Shown: one piece after another, positions 36,301 through 45,060 of the stretch
Layout: each line of letters opens with the position of its first letter
Numbering within the stretch: position 1 is the first letter of the stretch
Assembly: GCA_964540795.1 (NCBI GenBank)
Contig: CAZINX010000011.1
Location: 5,618-69,617 of the forward strand
Direction: 5' to 3'
DNA: 64,000 nucleotides
DNA from: Dichotomicrobium sp964540795
GTDB taxonomy: Bacteria; Pseudomonadota; Alphaproteobacteria; Rhizobiales; Rhodomicrobiaceae
Position numbers and translations under genes: made by a program
The notes under the pieces: generated by a model
What the model was told of the DNA's origin: nothing
What the model saw: the letters and a program-made list of their open reading frames with translations, nothing else
Database searches by the model: none

Positions 36301-36568
36301 GGCCGGATTACCCTCTCAAGAAGGCGGCCTGAGGCGGCAACCTGACCGCGCAAGAAGCGTGTCCGGCGCGTCTGACAGGTGTGTCTTTTTCATAACAGCG
36401 ACCAGTGTCCGCTTTGTGAGACCTCTCGTGACGGTATGCGTGACAGGCGAATCACCATAGTTCCGAAACCATGACGTGCAGCAGGGGATCGCGTTTTCGG
36501 ACGTGAGCTGGGCGTCACCCGCCTGCAGGGGGCAGGCGGGATTTTGGGCATATCGAGAGGGACTTTTT

Positions 36569-37558
36569 ATGCGCAAACTGGCTTTTTGCGCCGCGGCTGC
36601 GGCGTGTCTCGGCATGGCCGCGCCGGCCATGGCGAGTGATATGTATGACGGCTCGATGAAGGATGCGCCGGCTCCGATGCCGGTTGCGACTTGGACCGGC
36701 TTTTACATTGGCGCTGGCGTGGGCGCTGGCGCTGTAGTGCATGAGCTGGATGTCAACGCCTTCGGCGATTATTACGCCGACAAGTGCGGTGAACTCGATC
36801 ACGTTATTCCGACAGAGAGCTTCTCTAACCTTCGGTCAATTGAACTGGAGAAGCCTTACATCCCTGTGTACGAGATGGACCACTGTGGCGGTAGCGAAGC
36901 CTCACTAAACTTTGACGGTATCGGCGGCGAAGGCTTGTTCGGCACGGTTCAGGTTGGCTACGACTGGCAGTTCAAGCCCCGCGCGGTGTTTGGCTTTTTC
37001 GCGGATGCGGATTTCACCAACATTTCGACCGATCTCGACTTTTCGGCTAGCGGCACTGAACTCCTCCGTCCCCGCAACGGTGAGGCCACCAGTTACGTGA
37101 ATGGCCCATCTCGTGGCGAGATAACCGGCGATGGCGAGGTCGACCTGAACTGGATGTGGACGATCGGCGCGCGCCTCGGCTTTCTGCCGACCCCGGACAC
37201 GCTCGTTTACATCCTCGCAGGCTATTCGCAAGCCGAATTCGATGATCCCAGCCTGACGATCAATTGGGGCGGCGGTTCCGAAACCGTAAGCACTTCGCTT
37301 GATACGTTCAGCGGCGTGACTGTTGGGGCGGGCATGGAAACCCGTTTGAATCATAATTGGGGCCTCAAACTAGAATACCGCTTCACGCAGCTGCAGGATG
37401 AGGAACTGTTCTCGTGGAGCGACTCCTGGGGAGACTGCGGCTGCTGGGCTTACGAAGCGGGCGTTTCGGCTGACCTGGAGCCGTCCATCCACACGGGCCG
37501 TGTTGCTCTGACCTACAAGTTCAATCGGGCACCGGAGCCGGTCGAATACTACAAATAA
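36569..37558 (+). CDS. Outer-membrane beta-barrel protein (Omp25/Omp31-like)
   Basis: A 329-residue exported barrel protein. Residues 1-22 are a signal peptide (MRKLAFCAAAAAC... APAMA). TWTGFYIGAGVGAGAV is the typical first strand of porin-like OmpA/Omp25-family barrels of Hyphomicrobiales, and alternating-residue strands continue, including QVGYDWQFKPRAVFGFFADAD and GLKLEYRFTQL. The last strand VALTYKF is followed by an 11-residue tail rather than ending at Phe. Four cysteines fall in loops (C73, C106, C290, C292). GC content is lower than in neighbouring genes. The ATG at 36569 has GAGAGGGA upstream, and a terminator follows the stop. Confidence 0.88.
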   Translation: MRKLAFCAAAAACLGMAAPAMASDMYDGSMKDAPAPMPVATWTGFYIGAGVGAGAVVHELDVNAFGDYYADKCGELDHVIPTESFSNLRSIELEKPYIPVYEMDHCGGSEASLNFDGIGGEGLFGTVQVGYDWQFKPRAVFGFFADADFTNISTDLDFSASGTELLRPRNGEATSYVNGPSRGEITGDGEVDLNWMWTIGARLGFLPTPDTLVYILAGYSQAEFDDPSLTINWGGGSETVSTSLDTFSGVTVGAGMETRLNHNWGLKLEYRFTQLQDEELFSWSDSWGDCGCWAYEAGVSADLEPSIHTGRVALTYKFNRAPEPVEYYK

Positions 37559-37588
37559 GACCTCGACTGATCCTCTGAATCATCTCCT

Positions 37589-37617
37589 GAGCCGGGCCTT
37601 CGCGCCCGGCTCTTTTT
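37589..37617 (+). terminator. Rho-independent terminator after the outer-membrane protein gene
   Basis: GAGCCGGGC (37589-37597) pairs perfectly with GCCCGGCTC (37604-37612) around a 6-nt CTTCGC loop and is followed by TTTTT. It lies 30 bp after the stop codon. Confidence 0.93.
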
Positions 37618-37705
37618 GCGTCACTGCTGCGCGAATCACTGAGGCCAGGCAAGCCGTCGCTGCCCGTTGCGCGCGGCGCGCAACAGCCGTATTCTCCAAG
37701 CGCGC

Positions 37706-37781
<76 letters not shown>

Positions 37782-37878
37782 GCGCCGCTGTCGATCGCTT
37801 GCAAGAGCGTCTTGACGCCGGACACGGCCTCACGTACATCACTGATGATCCGGTCAATCGTCCCTTCACGGACGCGTT

Positions 37879-37955
37879 GGGGGTGTAGCTCAGTCGGTTA
37901 GAGCGCTGGCCTGTCACGCCAGAGGCCGCGGGTTCGAGTCCCGTCACTCCCGCCA
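37879..37955 (+). tRNA. tRNA-Asp(GUC)
   Basis: A 77-nt cloverleaf with CCA encoded. The acceptor stem GGGGGTG/CACTCCC has one G-U pair, the discriminator base is G, the anticodon stem CTGGC/GCCAG holds loop CTGTCAC (anticodon GUC), and the T-arm is GCGGGTTCGAGTCCCGT. It precedes the nuo operon by 170 bp. Confidence 0.97.
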
Positions 37956-38125
37956 CATCGCCGTTGCGGCGCGTCACGCCCCTGACAAATTTTCACAGTC
38001 CGCGCCGGGATCGGGGGTGGTCTACGGGTGCTGCGATGCGGTATCATTAGAAAAGTTTCAAACACGCGCGGCCGATTTCGTGAGCTGGCCAGCCGGCCGG
38101 CTGCCGCGCCGGATTGGGCCGAACG

Positions 38126-38491
38126 ATGACCGACCTCCTGCAAGACTATCTGCCGCTGCTTATATTCTTCGGCGTGGCCGCGGTGATCGGCGCGGCGCTG
38201 CTGATCGCGCCGTTCCTGGTGGCCCCGAACAACCCCGACCCGGAAAAGGTGTCGACCTATGAATGCGGCTTCCCCGCGTTCGAGAGCGCCCGGATGCGCT
38301 TCGATGTGCGCTTCTATCTGGTGGCGATCCTCTTCATCATCTTCGATCTGGAGGTCGCCTTCCTGTTCCCCTGGGCGGTCGCGTTCGAGGAGGCCGGGCT
38401 GTTCGGCTTCTGGGCGATGATGCTGTTTCTCGCCATCCTCACGGTCGGCTTCATCTATGAATGGCGCAAGGGAGCGCTGGAATGGGATTGA
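38126..38491 (+). CDS. nuoA: NADH-quinone oxidoreductase subunit A
   Basis: NuoA (121 residues) is a small membrane subunit of complex I with three helices (about residues 8-31, 65-85 and 93-113). STYECGFPAFESARMRFDVRF is the family signature; the Cys lies in the loop near the quinone channel. I chose the ATG at 38126; a TTG at 38114 would add four residues. It opens the 14-gene nuo operon on the plus strand, and its last ten bases overlap nuoB. Confidence 0.96.
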   Translation: MTDLLQDYLPLLIFFGVAAVIGAALLIAPFLVAPNNPDPEKVSTYECGFPAFESARMRFDVRFYLVAILFIIFDLEVAFLFPWAVAFEEAGLFGFWAMMLFLAILTVGFIYEWRKGALEWD

Positions 38492-39063
38492 TAAAACCAG
38501 AGCAGACGCTGGACGACGCGGTGCTTCGCCAGCCCGACGGAACGACCAGCGGCGGCGCGATGGCGCTGCGCGACGACAGCTTCACCGAACTGTCCAATAA
38601 TCTGGCCGACAAGGGCTTTCTGGTCACGTCGTCGCAGGACCTCGTGAACTGGGCGCGCACCGGCTCGCTGATGTGGATGACCTTCGGCCTGGCGTGCTGC
38701 GCGGTGGAGATGATGCAGTCGTCGATGCCGCGCTATGACGTCGAGCGGTTCGGCTTCGCGCCGCGCGGCAGTCCACGCCAGTCGGACGTCATGATTGTCG
38801 CGGGCACGCTGTGCAACAAGATGGCGCCGGCCATCCGCAAGGTCTACGACCAGATGCCGGAGCCGCGCTACGTCATCTCGATGGGCAGTTGCGCGAACGG
38901 CGGCGGCTATTACCACTACTCCTACTCCGTCGTGCGCGGCTGCGACCGCGTGCTGCCGGTGGACATCTACGTGCCTGGCTGCCCGCCAACCGCCGAGGCG
39001 CTGGTTTACGGCATCATGCTGCTGCAGCGCAAAATCCGCCGCACCGGCACCATCACCCGCTAG
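38482..39063 (+). CDS. nuoB: NADH-quinone oxidoreductase subunit B
   Basis: NuoB (193 residues) holds the terminal [4Fe-4S] cluster N2 that passes electrons to quinone. All four ligands are visible: C72-C73 in LACCAVEMM, C137 in SMGSCANGG and C167 in VPGCPPTAEAL. The ATG at 38482 overlaps the end of nuoA by ten bases. The first 35 residues are a family-typical variable N-terminus. nuoC follows after 9 bp. Confidence 0.97.
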   Translation: MGLIKPEQTLDDAVLRQPDGTTSGGAMALRDDSFTELSNNLADKGFLVTSSQDLVNWARTGSLMWMTFGLACCAVEMMQSSMPRYDVERFGFAPRGSPRQSDVMIVAGTLCNKMAPAIRKVYDQMPEPRYVISMGSCANGGGYYHYSYSVVRGCDRVLPVDIYVPGCPPTAEALVYGIMLLQRKIRRTGTITR

Positions 39064-39072
39064 GAGGTTCAA

Positions 39073-39723
39073 TTGGCAACGGTTCCTCCGACGGCGACCG
39101 CGCAGGAAGAGGCGCTCTACGAGCTGGGCGAACATATCGCCGCCGCTCGCCCCGAGGCGGTGGACAGCTGGCATGTCGCGCTCGGCGAGCTGACGATGCG
39201 CGCCACGCGGGAGAACATCGTCTCGCTGATGACCTTTCTGCGCGACGATGTGCGCTGTCAGTTCACCTGCCTGATCGACATTTGCGGCGTGGACTATCCC
39301 GAGCGCGCAAAGCGCTTCGAGGTGGTCTATCACCTGCTGAGCGCGCGGCAGAACAAGCGCATCCGCGTCAAGACCGACACCGACGAGACGGCGCCGGTTC
39401 CGACCGTCACGCACATCTTTCCCGCCGCCGACTGGTACGAGCGCGAGGCGTTCGACCTCTACGGCATCTTTTTCTCCGGTCACCCGGACCTGCGGCGCAT
39501 CCTGACCGACTACGGCTTCCAGGGGCATCCGCTGCGCAAGGATTTTCCGCTCACCGGCTTCGTCGAGGTCCGCTACAACGAGGATCTCAAGCGCGTGGTT
39601 TACGAGCCGGTCAAACTCCAGCAGGAATACCGCGACTTCGACTTCATCAGCCCCTGGGAAGGCGCGGAATATATTCTGCCGGGCGACGAAAAGGCGTCAT
39701 CCGGTTCGGACGGAAAGACATAA
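39073..39723 (+). CDS. nuoC: NADH-quinone oxidoreductase subunit C
   Basis: NuoC (216 residues) is a peripheral-arm subunit near the quinone site. FTCLIDICGVDYPERAKRFEVVY and FPAADWYEREAFDLYGIFFSGHPDLRR-type blocks (the latter the 30-kDa subunit signature) and DYGFQGHPLRKDFPLTG identify it. The start is a TTG at 39073, decided by a perfect AGGAGG at 39062-39067 five bases before it; no ATG or GTG fits. It is a separate gene, not fused to nuoD as in E. coli. nuoD begins 38 bp later. Confidence 0.95.
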   Translation: MATVPPTATAQEEALYELGEHIAAARPEAVDSWHVALGELTMRATRENIVSLMTFLRDDVRCQFTCLIDICGVDYPERAKRFEVVYHLLSARQNKRIRVKTDTDETAPVPTVTHIFPAADWYEREAFDLYGIFFSGHPDLRRILTDYGFQGHPLRKDFPLTGFVEVRYNEDLKRVVYEPVKLQQEYRDFDFISPWEGAEYILPGDEKASSGSDGKT

Positions 39724-39761
39724 CGCGCACAGAATTACGCGACGAGGACGCTTGACAACGA

Positions 39762-40958
39762 ATGGCCGAAGCTGAAGCCGAAGTCCGCAATTTCTCGATC
39801 AATTTCGGGCCGCAGCACCCGGCGGCGCACGGCGTGCTGCGCCTTGTGCTGGAGCTGGACGGCGAGGTCGTGGAGCGCGTCGACCCGCATATCGGCCTGT
39901 TGCATCGCGGCACCGAGAAGCTGATCGAATACAAGACCTATCTGCAGGCCATCCCCTATTTCGACCGGCTTGACTATGTCGCGCCGATGAACCAGGAACA
40001 CGCCTTCTGCCTGGCGATCGAGAAGCTGCTGGACATCGAGGTGCCGATCCGCGGGCAGATCATGCGCGTGCTGTTCAGCGAGATCGGCCGCATCCTGAGT
40101 CATTTGCTGAATATCACGACGCAGGCGCTCGACGTCGGCGCGCTCACCCCGCCGCTGTGGGGTTTCGAGGAGCGCGAGAAGCTCATGATCTTCTACGAGC
40201 GCGCTTCCGGCTCGCGGCTGCACGCCAATTATTTCCGCCCCGGCGGGGTGCACCAGGACCTGCCGCCCGATCTGATCGACGACATCGCCGCGTTCTGCGA
40301 CCCGTTCCTTAAGGTGCTCGACGATATCGAAGGTCTGCTGACCGAAAACCGCATCTTCAAGCAACGCAATGTCGATATCGGTGTGGTCACGCTCGACGAG
40401 GCGCTGGCGCGCGGTTTCTCTGGCGTGATGGTGCGCGGCTCTGGCGGCGCGTGGGACCTGCGCCGGGCGCAGCCCTACGAATGCTACAACGATTTCGAGT
40501 TCGACATCCCCGTCGGCAAGAACGGCGACTGCTACGACCGCTACCTCTTGCGCATGGAGGAAATGCGCCAGTCGGTGCGGATCATGAAGCAGTGCATCGA
40601 CAAGCTGACCTCGGGCGAGGGGCAGGGGCCGGTGCTCGCGCCGAACAACAAGGTCACGCCGCCGCGCCGCGCGGAGATGAAGCGCTCCATGGAAGCGCTG
40701 ATCCACCATTTCAAGCTGTACACCGAGGGCTTCCATGTGCCCGAGGGCGAGGTTTACACCGCCGTCGAAGCGCCGAAGGGCGAGTTCGGCGTCTATCTGG
40801 TCGCTGACGGCACCAACCGCCCGTATCGCTGCAAGATCCGCGCGCCGGGCTATCCGCATCTGCAGGCGATGGAATTCATGACCAAGGGCCATATGCTGGC
40901 CGACGTGTCGGCGGTGCTCGGCTCGCTCGACATCGTCTTCGGCGAAATCGACCGCTAG
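39762..40958 (+). CDS. nuoD: NADH-quinone oxidoreductase subunit D
   Basis: NuoD (398 residues) is the 49-kDa subunit forming the quinone pocket together with NuoB. FSINFGPQHPAAHGVLRLVLE is its opening signature, with LHRGTEKLIEYKTYLQAIPY and the quinone-site His in the first block. The C-terminal part runs through YRCKIRAPGYPHLQAMEFM to the end SLDIVFGEIDR, as in the family. The ATG follows a short gap after nuoC, and nuoE comes 18 bp downstream. Confidence 0.97.
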   Translation: MAEAEAEVRNFSINFGPQHPAAHGVLRLVLELDGEVVERVDPHIGLLHRGTEKLIEYKTYLQAIPYFDRLDYVAPMNQEHAFCLAIEKLLDIEVPIRGQIMRVLFSEIGRILSHLLNITTQALDVGALTPPLWGFEEREKLMIFYERASGSRLHANYFRPGGVHQDLPPDLIDDIAAFCDPFLKVLDDIEGLLTENRIFKQRNVDIGVVTLDEALARGFSGVMVRGSGGAWDLRRAQPYECYNDFEFDIPVGKNGDCYDRYLLRMEEMRQSVRIMKQCIDKLTSGEGQGPVLAPNNKVTPPRRAEMKRSMEALIHHFKLYTEGFHVPEGEVYTAVEAPKGEFGVYLVADGTNRPYRCKIRAPGYPHLQAMEFMTKGHMLADVSAVLGSLDIVFGEIDR

Positions 40959-40976
40959 CGGCCCGGGGGAGAACGA

Positions 40977-41603
40977 ATGAGCGTACGCCGTCTCGACGCG
41001 ATCCAGCCGGAGAGCTTCGAATTCACCGAAGAGAATCTGGCCTGGGCGAAGGCGCAGATCGCGAAATATCCCGAGGGACGCCAGTGGGCGGCGATCATCC
41101 CGCTCCTTTGGCGCGCGCAGGAGCAGCATGGCTGGCTGCCCGAGCCGGCGATCCGCTATGTCGCCGAACTGCTGGAGATGCCGTACATCCGCGCCTATGA
41201 GGTCGCGACGTTTTACACGATGTTCAACCTCTCGCCGGTGGGCAAGTATCATGTCCAGCTTTGCGGCACGACGCCTTGCATGTTGCGCGGGGCGGACGAC
41301 CTGAAGGCAGTGTGCCGCGACCGGATCGGCGAGCCGGGCGATGTTACAGCCGACGGGCTGTTCTCCTGGATCGAGGTCGAATGTCTGGGCGCTTGCGTGA
41401 ACGCGCCGATGGTGCAGATCAACGCCGACTATTACGAAGACCTGACGCCGGACAACTTCGCGCAAATCCTTGACAGTCTGCGCGACGGCAAGCCGGTGAC
41501 GCCGGGCCCGCAGGTGCAGCGCCAGAAGGCCGCGCCGCTCAGCGGTCTGACCACGCTGAAAGATCGTAGCGCCATCGAGCGCGGGCCGGAAGCGGGCGAG
41601 TGA
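40977..41603 (+). CDS. nuoE: NADH-quinone oxidoreductase subunit E
   Basis: NuoE (208 residues) carries the [2Fe-2S] cluster N1a, with ligands in LCGTTPCML (Cys-x4-Cys) and ECLGACVNAP (Cys-x3-Cys). The thioredoxin-like fold is preceded by a helical domain (AIIPLLWRAQEQHGWLPEPA). The C-terminal tail of about 35 residues is longer than in E. coli NuoE but usual in alphaproteobacteria. The GGGGGAG before the ATG at 40977 is a good ribosome-binding site. Confidence 0.96.
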   Translation: MSVRRLDAIQPESFEFTEENLAWAKAQIAKYPEGRQWAAIIPLLWRAQEQHGWLPEPAIRYVAELLEMPYIRAYEVATFYTMFNLSPVGKYHVQLCGTTPCMLRGADDLKAVCRDRIGEPGDVTADGLFSWIEVECLGACVNAPMVQINADYYEDLTPDNFAQILDSLRDGKPVTPGPQVQRQKAAPLSGLTTLKDRSAIERGPEAGE

Positions 41604-41622
41604 GTTAGAGGAGCCGGAGCGA

Positions 41623-42918
41623 ATGCTCGAGGACAGGGACCGCATCTTCACCAACCTTTACGGTCTGTATGACTGGCGCCTGGAAGATGCGCGCCGGCGC
41701 GGGGCGTGGGACGGCACCAAGGCGCTGCTGGAGAAGGGCCGCGAGGCCATTCTTGAGGAGGTCAAGGCGTCCGGCCTGCGCGGACGCGGCGGCGCGGGCT
41801 TTCCGACTGGGCTGAAGTGGTCTTTCATGCCCAAGGAGAATGACGGGCGGCCGCACTATCTGGTCGTCAACGCCGACGAATCCGAGCCGGGCACCTGCAA
41901 GGACCGCGAGATCATGCGGCATGACCCGCATATCCTGCTGGAAGGCTGCCTGGTGGCCGGCTTCGCCATGGGCGCGCACACCTGCTACATCTACATTCGT
42001 GGCGAATACATCCACGAGCGCGAGATCTTGCAGGCTGCGATCGATGAGGCCTATGAGGCCGGGCTGATCGGCCCGAACAACGTGCATGGCTGGGATTTCG
42101 ACATCTACATCCATCATGGCGCGGGCGCGTATATCTGCGGCGAGGAAACCGCGCTTTTGGAAAGTCTGGAAGGCAAGAAGGGCCAGCCGCGCCTCAAGCC
42201 GCCATTCCCGGCGAATGTCGGGCTGTGGGGCGCGCCGACCACGGTGAACAACGTGGAGTCCGTCGCGGTCGTGCCGGAAATCCTGCGCCGTGGCAGCGCC
42301 TGGTTTGCTTCGCTCGGCCGGCCCAACAACACCGGGACCAAGCTGTTCTGCATCTCCGGGCATGTCGAGGAGCCGTGTACGGTCGAGGAGGAGATGAGCA
42401 TCCCGCTGCGCGAATTGGTCGAGCGTCATGCCGGCGGCGTGCGCGGCGGCTGGGACAACCTGCTGGCGGTGATCCCCGGCGGTTCGTCGGTGCCGCTGGT
42501 GCCGCACTGGCAATGCGACGACCTGCTAATGGATTTCGACGCGCTGAAGGAGGTGCAGTCCGGCCTTGGCACCGCCGCCGTGATTGTCATGGACAAATCG
42601 ACCGACATTGTCTCGGCGATCGCGCGGATCGCTTATTTCTACAAGCATGAGAGCTGCGGCCAGTGCACTCCCTGCCGCGAGGGCACCGGCTGGATGTGGC
42701 GCGTGCTGACCCGCATGATCGAAGGTGACGCGACCAAGCGCGAGATCGATCTGCTGCTGGATGTGACCAAGCAGGTCGAGGGCCACACCATCTGCGCGCT
42801 GGGCGACGCCGCCGCCTGGCCGATCCAGGGGCTGATCCGGCATTTCCGCGGGGAGATCGAAGGCCGCATCGAGGCCGTCAGTCGCCGCGCCGAAACCACC
42901 GGGATTGCAGCGGAATAG
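41623..42918 (+). CDS. nuoF: NADH-quinone oxidoreductase subunit F
   Basis: NuoF (431 residues) binds NADH and FMN, the entry point for electrons, and cluster N3. LRGRGGAGFPTGLKWSFMP and GAGAYICGEETALLESLEG are the NADH/FMN signatures. The [4Fe-4S] ligands are in ESCGQCTPCREGTGW and the later Cys in GHTICALGDAAAWP. It begins 19 bp after nuoE. All key residues are present and the length is normal. Confidence 0.97.
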   Translation: MLEDRDRIFTNLYGLYDWRLEDARRRGAWDGTKALLEKGREAILEEVKASGLRGRGGAGFPTGLKWSFMPKENDGRPHYLVVNADESEPGTCKDREIMRHDPHILLEGCLVAGFAMGAHTCYIYIRGEYIHEREILQAAIDEAYEAGLIGPNNVHGWDFDIYIHHGAGAYICGEETALLESLEGKKGQPRLKPPFPANVGLWGAPTTVNNVESVAVVPEILRRGSAWFASLGRPNNTGTKLFCISGHVEEPCTVEEEMSIPLRELVERHAGGVRGGWDNLLAVIPGGSSVPLVPHWQCDDLLMDFDALKEVQSGLGTAAVIVMDKSTDIVSAIARIAYFYKHESCGQCTPCREGTGWMWRVLTRMIEGDATKREIDLLLDVTKQVEGHTICALGDAAAWPIQGLIRHFRGEIEGRIEAVSRRAETTGIAAE

Positions 42919-42951
42919 GACCGCGCAGTTGACACGCTGAAAGGCGAGCGA

Positions 42952-45060
42952 ATGCCAAAGCTGATCATCAACGATCGCGAGATCGAGGTCGAGGACGGGA
43001 TAAACCTGCTGCAGGCCTGCGAGGAGGCCGGCGAGGAAATCCCGCGCTTCTGCTACCACGAGCGCCTGTCTATCGCGGGCAACTGCCGCATGTGCCTCGT
43101 CGAGGTTGTTGGTATGCCCAAGCCCATCGCCTCGTGTCACATGAGCGTGAACGACATGCGTCCGGGCCGCGACGGCAGCCCGCCGCAAGTGCGCACGGAT
43201 AGCCCGCTGGTGAAAAAGGCGCGCGAAGGCGTGATGGAGTTCCTGCTCATCAACCATCCGCTGGATTGCCCGATCTGCGATCAGGGCGGCGAGTGCGACC
43301 TGCAGGATCAGGCGATGTTCTACGGCGTGGACGGCAGCCGCTTCCACGAGAACAAGCGCGCGGTCGAGGACAAGAACATCGGCCCGCTCATCAAGACGAT
43401 CATGACGCGCTGCATCCACTGCACCCGCTGCGTGCGCTTCATGACGGAAGTGGCGGGCGTGCCCGAGCTTGGCGCGATCGGCCGCGGCGAGGACATGGAG
43501 ATCACGACCTATCTGGAGCACGGCATGACGTCGGAATTGTCTGGCAACGTTATCGACCTGTGCCCGGTCGGCGCGCTGACCTCCAAGCCTTATGCGTTCA
43601 CCGCGCGGCCGTGGGAGCTGACCAAGACCGAAAGCATCGACGTGATGGACGCGCTCGGCGCGAATATCCGCGTGGATTCGCGCGGGCGCGAGGTCATGCG
43701 CTTCCTGCCGCGCGAGCACGCCGACGTGAACGAGGAGTGGATTTCCGACAAGACCCGCTTCGTCTGGGACGGATTGCGTCGGCAGCGGCTCGACCGGCCC
43801 TATGTCCGCAAGGACGGCACGCTGCGCGAGGTGAGCTGGAACGAAGCCTTCAACGCGATCGCCGCACGCCTGCGCAACACGGCGTCCAAGCGCGTCGGCG
43901 CGGTCATCGGCGATCTCGCGCCGGTCGAGGACGCTTATGCGCTGAAATCGCTGTTGGGCGGGCTCGGCTCACCATATGTCGAGTGCCGGCAGGACGGTTC
44001 CGCGCTCAACCCGGCGTTCGGCCGCGCGAGCTACATTTTCAATACGAGCGTCGCGGGCATCGACGAAGCCGACGCGATCCTGCTGGTCGGCGCCAATCCG
44101 CGGCTGGAAAGCGCGGTGCTGAACGCTCGCATCCTCAAGGCGTATCGCGCCGGCCGGGCGAAAATCGGCGTTATTGGCGAGCAGGCCGACCTTACCTATG
44201 AGTACACCTATCTCGGCGCGGGGCCGGACACGCTGCGTGAGATCGCCGAAGGCCGGCACGACTTCGCCGATGTTCTCAAGAGCGCCGAGCGCCCCATGCT
44301 GATCGTCGGGCAGGGCGCGCTGGCGCGCCCCGACGGCGAGGGCGTGCTGCGGCTGGCCGCGCAAACCGCGGTCAATATGGGGATGTTAAAGCCTGACGAG
44401 GGCTGGAACGGCTTCAACGTGCTCCACACCGCGGCCAGCCGCGTGGGCGCGCTCGACATCGGCTGCGTGCCAACGGAAGAAGGCGCAAACCTGGACACGA
44501 TGCTCGCCGCGGCGCAGACCCGCGAGATGGAAGTGCTCTATCTGCTTGGCGCCGACGAGTTCGACGTCAGCCAGACCGGTGATGCGTTCGTCATCTATCA
44601 GGGCAGCCACGGCGACAGCGGCGCGCGGCTCGCCGACGTGATCCTGCCCGGCGCGGCCTATACCGAGAAGGACGGCACTTACGTCAACACCGAGGGCCGG
44701 GTCCAGCTCGGCACGCGCGCCGTCTTTCCGCCGGGCGAAGCGAAGGAGGACTGGCGGATCATACGCGCCCTGTCTGAGCATCTCGGCCGTCCGCTGCCCT
44801 TCGACACGCTGGAGCAACTGCGCGGCGCGATGTATCGCGACCACCCGCACCTGGCCGAAATCGACCATTGCGAACCGGGCGATGCGAGCGAGATCGAGGC
44901 GCTGGCCAACGGGGCAGCCGAAGTGACGTCTGCGCCATTTGCCTCGCCGGTCGAAAGCTATTATCTCACCAACCCGGTTGCGCGCGCCTCGCATGTCATG
45001 CAGGAGCTGGTGGCGCTGGAACGGGCCGATGCGCTGGGAGAGACCGGGACCGATGGGTGA
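42952..45060 (+). CDS. nuoG: NADH-quinone oxidoreductase subunit G
   Basis: NuoG (702 residues) is the largest peripheral subunit. The N-terminal ferredoxin-like part has [2Fe-2S] ligands in PRFCYHERLSIAGNCRMCLVE, a His/Cys cluster in HPLDCPICDQGGECDLQDQ and [4Fe-4S] ligands in RCIHCTRCVRF. The rest is a molybdopterin-oxidoreductase-like domain that no longer binds molybdenum. The 700-residue length is the alphaproteobacterial/mitochondrial type, shorter than the E. coli form. The last eight bases overlap nuoH. Confidence 0.97.
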   Translation: MPKLIINDREIEVEDGINLLQACEEAGEEIPRFCYHERLSIAGNCRMCLVEVVGMPKPIASCHMSVNDMRPGRDGSPPQVRTDSPLVKKAREGVMEFLLINHPLDCPICDQGGECDLQDQAMFYGVDGSRFHENKRAVEDKNIGPLIKTIMTRCIHCTRCVRFMTEVAGVPELGAIGRGEDMEITTYLEHGMTSELSGNVIDLCPVGALTSKPYAFTARPWELTKTESIDVMDALGANIRVDSRGREVMRFLPREHADVNEEWISDKTRFVWDGLRRQRLDRPYVRKDGTLREVSWNEAFNAIAARLRNTASKRVGAVIGDLAPVEDAYALKSLLGGLGSPYVECRQDGSALNPAFGRASYIFNTSVAGIDEADAILLVGANPRLESAVLNARILKAYRAGRAKIGVIGEQADLTYEYTYLGAGPDTLREIAEGRHDFADVLKSAERPMLIVGQGALARPDGEGVLRLAAQTAVNMGMLKPDEGWNGFNVLHTAASRVGALDIGCVPTEEGANLDTMLAAAQTREMEVLYLLGADEFDVSQTGDAFVIYQGSHGDSGARLADVILPGAAYTEKDGTYVNTEGRVQLGTRAVFPPGEAKEDWRIIRALSEHLGRPLPFDTLEQLRGAMYRDHPHLAEIDHCEPGDASEIEALANGAAEVTSAPFASPVESYYLTNPVARASHVMQELVALERADALGETGTDG

